The translations under genes were made by a program, and so were the position numbers. From assembly GCF_009650995.1 (NCBI RefSeq), contig NZ_WHVV01000001.1, positions 1-64,000 on the forward strand: DNA of 64,000 nt, read 5' to 3'. This document shows positions 62,782 to 64,000 of the stretch, piece after piece. The notes beneath the pieces were generated by a model. The model saw only the letters and a list, made by a program, of their open reading frames with translations, did not search any database and was not told the DNA's origin. How positions within the stretch are numbered: position 1 is the stretch's first letter; each line of letters opens with the position of its first letter. Source of the stretch: Sporosarcina cascadiensis (GTDB taxonomy: Bacteria; Bacillota; Bacilli; Bacillales_A; Planococcaceae).

Positions 62782-63455
62782 CTTGCCAACCTCTTTTCAG
62801 CATATTCCACAATCATATTCGTTACCTGTTCTATTGTTTTCCCCGTTGTATCAATTATAATCGCATCTTCTGCTTTTTTTAACGGAGAAATTTCTCTTTC
62901 GCTGTCCGCCTTGTCTCTTTCCGTGATTTCACGCTTCAAAGTTACATAATCACTTTTCATTCCGCGAAGCTGTTCTTCTAGTAAACGTCTTTGCGCACGT
63001 TCTTCCACAGAAGCAGTCATAAAAATCTTCAATTCGGCGTCAGGCAGTACAGTTGTGCCAATGTCGCGGCCGTCCATTACAACCGAACGCTCTTCCGCAA
63101 GATTCTGCTGTTTCTTCATCAGCAGCTGGCGAACGGATGTAAGCGCTGCGATCGCAGATACTTGAGAAGTCACTTCATGTGAGCGAATTGCTTCCGACAC
63201 TTCTGCACCGTCCAATAAAACTCTTTGGGCTTCATTTCCCTGTTCCAGTTCAATATGAGTCCGGCTGATTAATTTTGCCACTTCTTCTTCATTACAGGGA
63301 TCCACGGCGTTTTGAAGCACTTTATAAGTGATCGCCCGGTACATCGCACCTGTATCGATATATGTGTAACCTAATTTTTTTGCTACTAATTTGGCAATCG
63401 TGCTTTTCCCTGCAGCAGCAGGTCCGTCGATTGCAATTCTCATTTCACGCGTCAT
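62778..63455 (-). CDS. cmk: Cytidylate kinase
   Basis: This 225-residue kinase phosphorylates CMP and dCMP. The P-loop IDGPAAAGKST and IDTGAMYRAITYK, MDGRDIGTTVLPDA and RDKADSEREISPL are diagnostic. GGAGGGG precedes ATG 63455. plsC and ypfD follow. Confidence 0.97.
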   Translation of the reverse strand: MTREMRIAIDGPAAAGKSTIAKLVAKKLGYTYIDTGAMYRAITYKVLQNAVDPCNEEEVAKLISRTHIELEQGNEAQRVLLDGAEVSEAIRSHEVTSQVSAIAALTSVRQLLMKKQQNLAEERSVVMDGRDIGTTVLPDAELKIFMTASVEERAQRRLLEEQLRGMKSDYVTLKREITERDKADSEREISPLKKAEDAIIIDTTGKTIEQVTNMIVEYAEKRLAR

Positions 63456-63527
63456 GCCTACCCCTCCATTTTCGCTATTATTGTACCATAAGCAAAAAGG
63501 AAAAGTCTGTTGAAGATAGACTTTTCC

Positions 63528-64000
63528 TTAGGAATTCCGCAGCTGCAGCTGGCGCTCAAAGCAGTAGCGTATAATATGCTGACGGTCTTTTTCATCAATT
63601 TCTTCAAACTGTAAAGAAGTTAAGCGACGATTATCCTGTTCCCAGTTCCGAACAACTTTTGCTTTACAGGAGATATATTTGATCTCCGTCTTCGAAAAAT
63701 GAAGCACGATCAGAAGATCCAATTCTTCCTGCGGATTAAAAAACTCATGGTTTTTCATATTGACCGCTAAACCGCCTGCGCTCAAATCAGATGATACCAG
63801 TTGCAGCGATTCTGAATCCGCCTGTACAGACACATCCAGTGAAGTGTCTACACGGACGAACTCTCTTCGCTGGATTTTGACCAGTTCTTTATCACCCGGG
63901 TATTTAACCTTCAGCATAGGAATGGTTTTATTCATTCTGCTGTGGACTTCTGTGCGAAAAGCATAAGACATTTTGTAGTCATCAACGAAAGTGATGACCA
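63528..64000 (-). CDS. PilZ-domain protein (YpfA/MotI type), 5' end outside window
   Basis: The C-terminal part of a cyclic di-GMP receptor is visible. The PilZ motifs RREFVR and DLSAGGLAV (D-x-S-x-x-G) lie in the second domain, preceded by the end of a YcgR-like N-terminal domain. B. subtilis YpfA (MotI, about 217 residues) brakes flagellar rotation when bound to c-di-GMP. The frame runs to the window edge with no stop, and about 60 residues are missing. cmk is 72 bases downstream. Confidence 0.88.
   Translation of the reverse strand, partial: VITFVDDYKMSYAFRTEVHSRMNKTIPMLKVKYPGDKELVKIQRREFVRVDTSLDVSVQADSESLQLVSSDLSAGGLAVNMKNHEFFNPQEELDLLIVLHFSKTEIKYISCKAKVVRNWEQDNRRLTSLQFEEIDEKDRQHIIRYCFERQLQLRNS

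Overview
The window looks like the chromosome of a low-to-mid GC, spore-forming Bacillales bacterium, most likely Planococcaceae (Sporosarcina-like). This rests on a Bacillus subtilis-like gene order running from ypfA to dynA, on spoIVA (a spore coat gene), on class B RNase P RNA, bacillithiol and TRAP genes, and on an S-layer (SLH) anchored surface enzyme. The family assignment is inference from gene content and order, not from a search.

Layout, left to right. 0-7 kb: the 5' part of a dynamin-like GTPase gene (dynA), a long gap with two GC-rich hairpin elements, cheX, a DinG/XPD-type helicase (ypvA), rlmL, rnpB and gpsB. 7-16 kb: the mitomycin-repair pair mrfB (yprB) and mrfA (yprA), here separated by about 5 kb of unrelated genes: a DUF4385 gene, an Xre regulator with a DUF3169-like membrane protein, an SLH 5'-nucleotidase and scdA. 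16-24 kb: yppE, recU-ponA, ypoC-nth-dnaD, aspB, ypmB, then an array of hairpin repeats. 24-27 kb: dinG.

27-30 kb: an AT-richer accessory island between dinG and panD, holding an E. coli-type mazEF, a membrane protein, a lone ABC ATPase and a GNAT acetyltransferase. A short motif recurs at the gene ends. 30-37 kb: panBCD, birA, cca, bshA, dapB and ypjD. 37-42 kb: a YitT protein, a YugP-type metallopeptidase, ypjA and the qcrABC menaquinol:cytochrome c reductase. 42-51 kb: ypiFBA and the aromatic amino acid cluster aroC-aroB-aroH-hisC-tyrA-aroA. That cluster lacks the trp genes found inside it in B. subtilis. 51-55 kb: cheR, ndk, the menaquinone side-chain and ring genes hepS-menG-hepT, mtrB (TRAP) and folE. 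55-64 kb: hbs, spoIVA, yphF, yphE, gpsA, der, an S1-domain protein, plsC, cmk and the 3' part of a PilZ gene (ypfA).

Most genes are housekeeping. Related sets include cofactor synthesis (pantothenate, folate, menaquinone, bacillithiol), respiration (hepS/menG/hepT supply menaquinone to qcrABC), cell envelope (ponA, gpsB, ReoY-type ypiB), DNA repair (mrfA, mrfB, recU, nth, dinG, ypvA) and aromatic amino acids. The least explained sequence lies in the intergenic hairpin repeats, whose stem arms co-vary between copies, and in the 27-30 kb island with its recurring boundary motif.
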